Of a DNA stretch of 5,508 nt, positions 4,518 through 5,508 are shown in pieces. The notes under the pieces are model-generated. The model was not told the origin of the DNA, ran no database searches, and saw only the letters and a list, made by a program, of their open reading frames with translations. The DNA lies in NCBI GenBank assembly GCA_937974135.1, contig CALJIH010000046.1:1-5508 (forward strand), written 5' to 3'. This stretch comes from an uncultured Cocleimonas sp. Its GTDB lineage: Bacteria; Pseudomonadota; Gammaproteobacteria; Thiotrichales; Thiotrichaceae. The position numbers and the translations under genes were made by a program. Numbering within the stretch: the first letter of the stretch is position 1; every line of letters begins with the position of its first letter.

Positions 4518-5508
4518 ATGCGAAACATGAATAAAGGAATTTTTTGGTTTAGAAATGATCTTCGTCTAGAGGATAATCCTGCATTGAATGCCTTGTGCAA
4601 AAGCTGCGATGAAGTCACTTTTATGTATATTCTTGATCCAGAATTGTTTAACTCAACACAATTTTCTGAATCGAGATTAGGTAATGCGCGTTGGCAATTT
4701 ATTCAAGAATGCTTGGCTGATTTACAAAAACAACTAGAAAATAAAAATCAACAATTAATCATCAAAGTAGGTAAACCGATTAAAGTTATAAAGGATGTAA
4801 TCGGTTCCAATCAAATTACACATATTGGGGTAACACCTTTATCAGGTGTATATGAGAAACACGATATAGACTTATTAAAAACGCACTTTTCTGACAAGAT
4901 TACTTGGCATTTTAAAGAATCATTTACGCTGTTTAATCATCTAGAATTACCCTTCAGTATTAATGACTTATCTGATGGTTTTACACCCTTTCGTAAACAT
5001 ATTGAAAAAACAATAAAACCACTTCAGATAGCTGAGAAAGTTGTTTCAAAATCAAATACTTTTCCTTCAGCAATTACATCTATCTCACCTGATCCATTAC
5101 CTGAAATTGCAGAATTCAATTCCACTGTGGATTACATGGTTCATAAAGGTGGCGAAACTGCTGCTCGTAAGCAATTGGATTATTACTGTCACCAAAGCAA
5201 ACACCTAAGCCAATATAAAGACACTCGAAATGGACTCGATGGTTGGGATTTTTCTAGCAAATTATCTGCGTATTTAGCACAAGGCTGTGTTTCACCCAGA
5301 CAAGTCATGCAAACCGTTATCGATTACGAACAACAATACGGTGCGAATCAATCTACTTACTGGTTGTATTTTGAATTGTTATGGCGAGAGTTTTATCAAT
5401 GGCATCAAGAAAAATATGGGGCTGACTTATATTTAGAACGTGGAATCCGTGATATTGATCCGCAATTACAGTTTAATCAGAATGATTTTGATTCATGGAA
5501 AAATGGTG
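4518..5508 (+). CDS. DASH-type cryptochrome/photolyase, 3' end outside window
   Basis: About 330 residues are visible; Cry-DASH proteins usually have 430-500 or more, so the rest of the FAD-binding domain lies beyond the right edge. Counting from the second methionine (4527), the antenna domain begins GIFWFRNDLRLEDNPAL (4-20). The DASH-like GFTPFRK is at 161-167, YKDTRNGL at 230-237, DFSSKLSAYLAQGCVSPR at 241-258, and YWLYFELLWREFYQWH at 278-293. The NGLxGxDxSSKxSxxLAxGCxSPR pattern together with FELLWREF is diagnostic of the DASH clade. Known members bind FAD and often methenyltetrahydrofolate, and repair CPDs in single-stranded or looped DNA. Two in-frame ATGs are possible. I prefer 4518, which lies 15 bases after the AAAAGGA, but 4527 fits the usual family start equally well. 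It is the third gene of the plus-strand operon, 44 bases after the fusion gene, with a hairpin in the gap. The clade call is very secure. Confidence 0.93.
   Translation, partial: MRNMNKGIFWFRNDLRLEDNPALNALCKSCDEVTFMYILDPELFNSTQFSESRLGNARWQFIQECLADLQKQLENKNQQLIIKVGKPIKVIKDVIGSNQITHIGVTPLSGVYEKHDIDLLKTHFSDKITWHFKESFTLFNHLELPFSINDLSDGFTPFRKHIEKTIKPLQIAEKVVSKSNTFPSAITSISPDPLPEIAEFNSTVDYMVHKGGETAARKQLDYYCHQSKHLSQYKDTRNGLDGWDFSSKLSAYLAQGCVSPRQVMQTVIDYEQQYGANQSTYWLYFELLWREFYQWHQEKYGADLYLERGIRDIDPQLQFNQNDFDSWKNG

Noticed and set aside
4403..4618. Minus-strand 71-codon open frame spanning the gap between the fusion gene and Cry-DASH
   Set aside because: It overlaps the conserved ends of two plus-strand genes and the intergenic hairpin, and its product has no recognisable feature.

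Overview
The window is a compact photolyase/cryptochrome gene island from an AT-rich bacterium, most likely a gammaproteobacterium. That assignment rests on gene content and protein style only, and no genus can be named. All six genes are either members of the photolyase/cryptochrome superfamily or small proteins and oxidoreductases that, from general knowledge, tend to accompany such genes. There are no RNA genes, insertion sequences, CRISPR arrays or long gene-free stretches.

Layout. Two operons diverge from a 71-bp AT-rich intergenic region (2692-2762). The minus-strand arm reads leftwards: a 527-aa FAD-binding photolyase/cryptochrome (1108-2691), then a 57-aa zinc-knuckle-like DUF2256 protein (911-1084). 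Its stop overlaps the start of a prokaryotic-type cryptochrome/photolyase of the iron-sulfur (6-4) type (FeS-BCP/CryPro, DPRP family), which runs off the left edge. The plus-strand arm reads rightwards: a 90-aa TIGR03643/DUF2805 protein (2763-3035), a 469-aa fusion of a flavin-reductase-like domain with a short-chain dehydrogenase/reductase (3064-4473), and a DASH-type cryptochrome/photolyase cut off by the right edge (4518-5508).

How the genes may work together. Three photolyase-superfamily proteins from three different clades lie within 5.5 kb, which suggests a broad photorepair or blue-light response. The FeS-BCP clade is known for (6-4) photoproduct repair and Cry-DASH for CPD repair, especially in single-stranded DNA. 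The central 527-aa protein belongs to a divergent clade whose substrate I cannot assign. The flavin reductase-SDR fusion could supply reduced flavin or redox balance for the FAD enzymes, and the two small proteins are candidate DNA- or protein-binding accessories; these roles are inference.

The most striking sequence observations are: (i) the central photolyase ends in the exact pentapeptide QLSLF after a long basic tail, matching the consensus bacterial sliding-clamp-binding motif; (ii) by eye, that same protein lacks two of the three tryptophans of the classical electron-transfer chain and the usual flavin-N5 asparagine; (iii) the flavin reductase and SDR are one polypeptide; (iv) a perfect 8-bp hairpin with the candidate ribosome binding site in its loop and a run of seven C lies directly before the Cry-DASH start.
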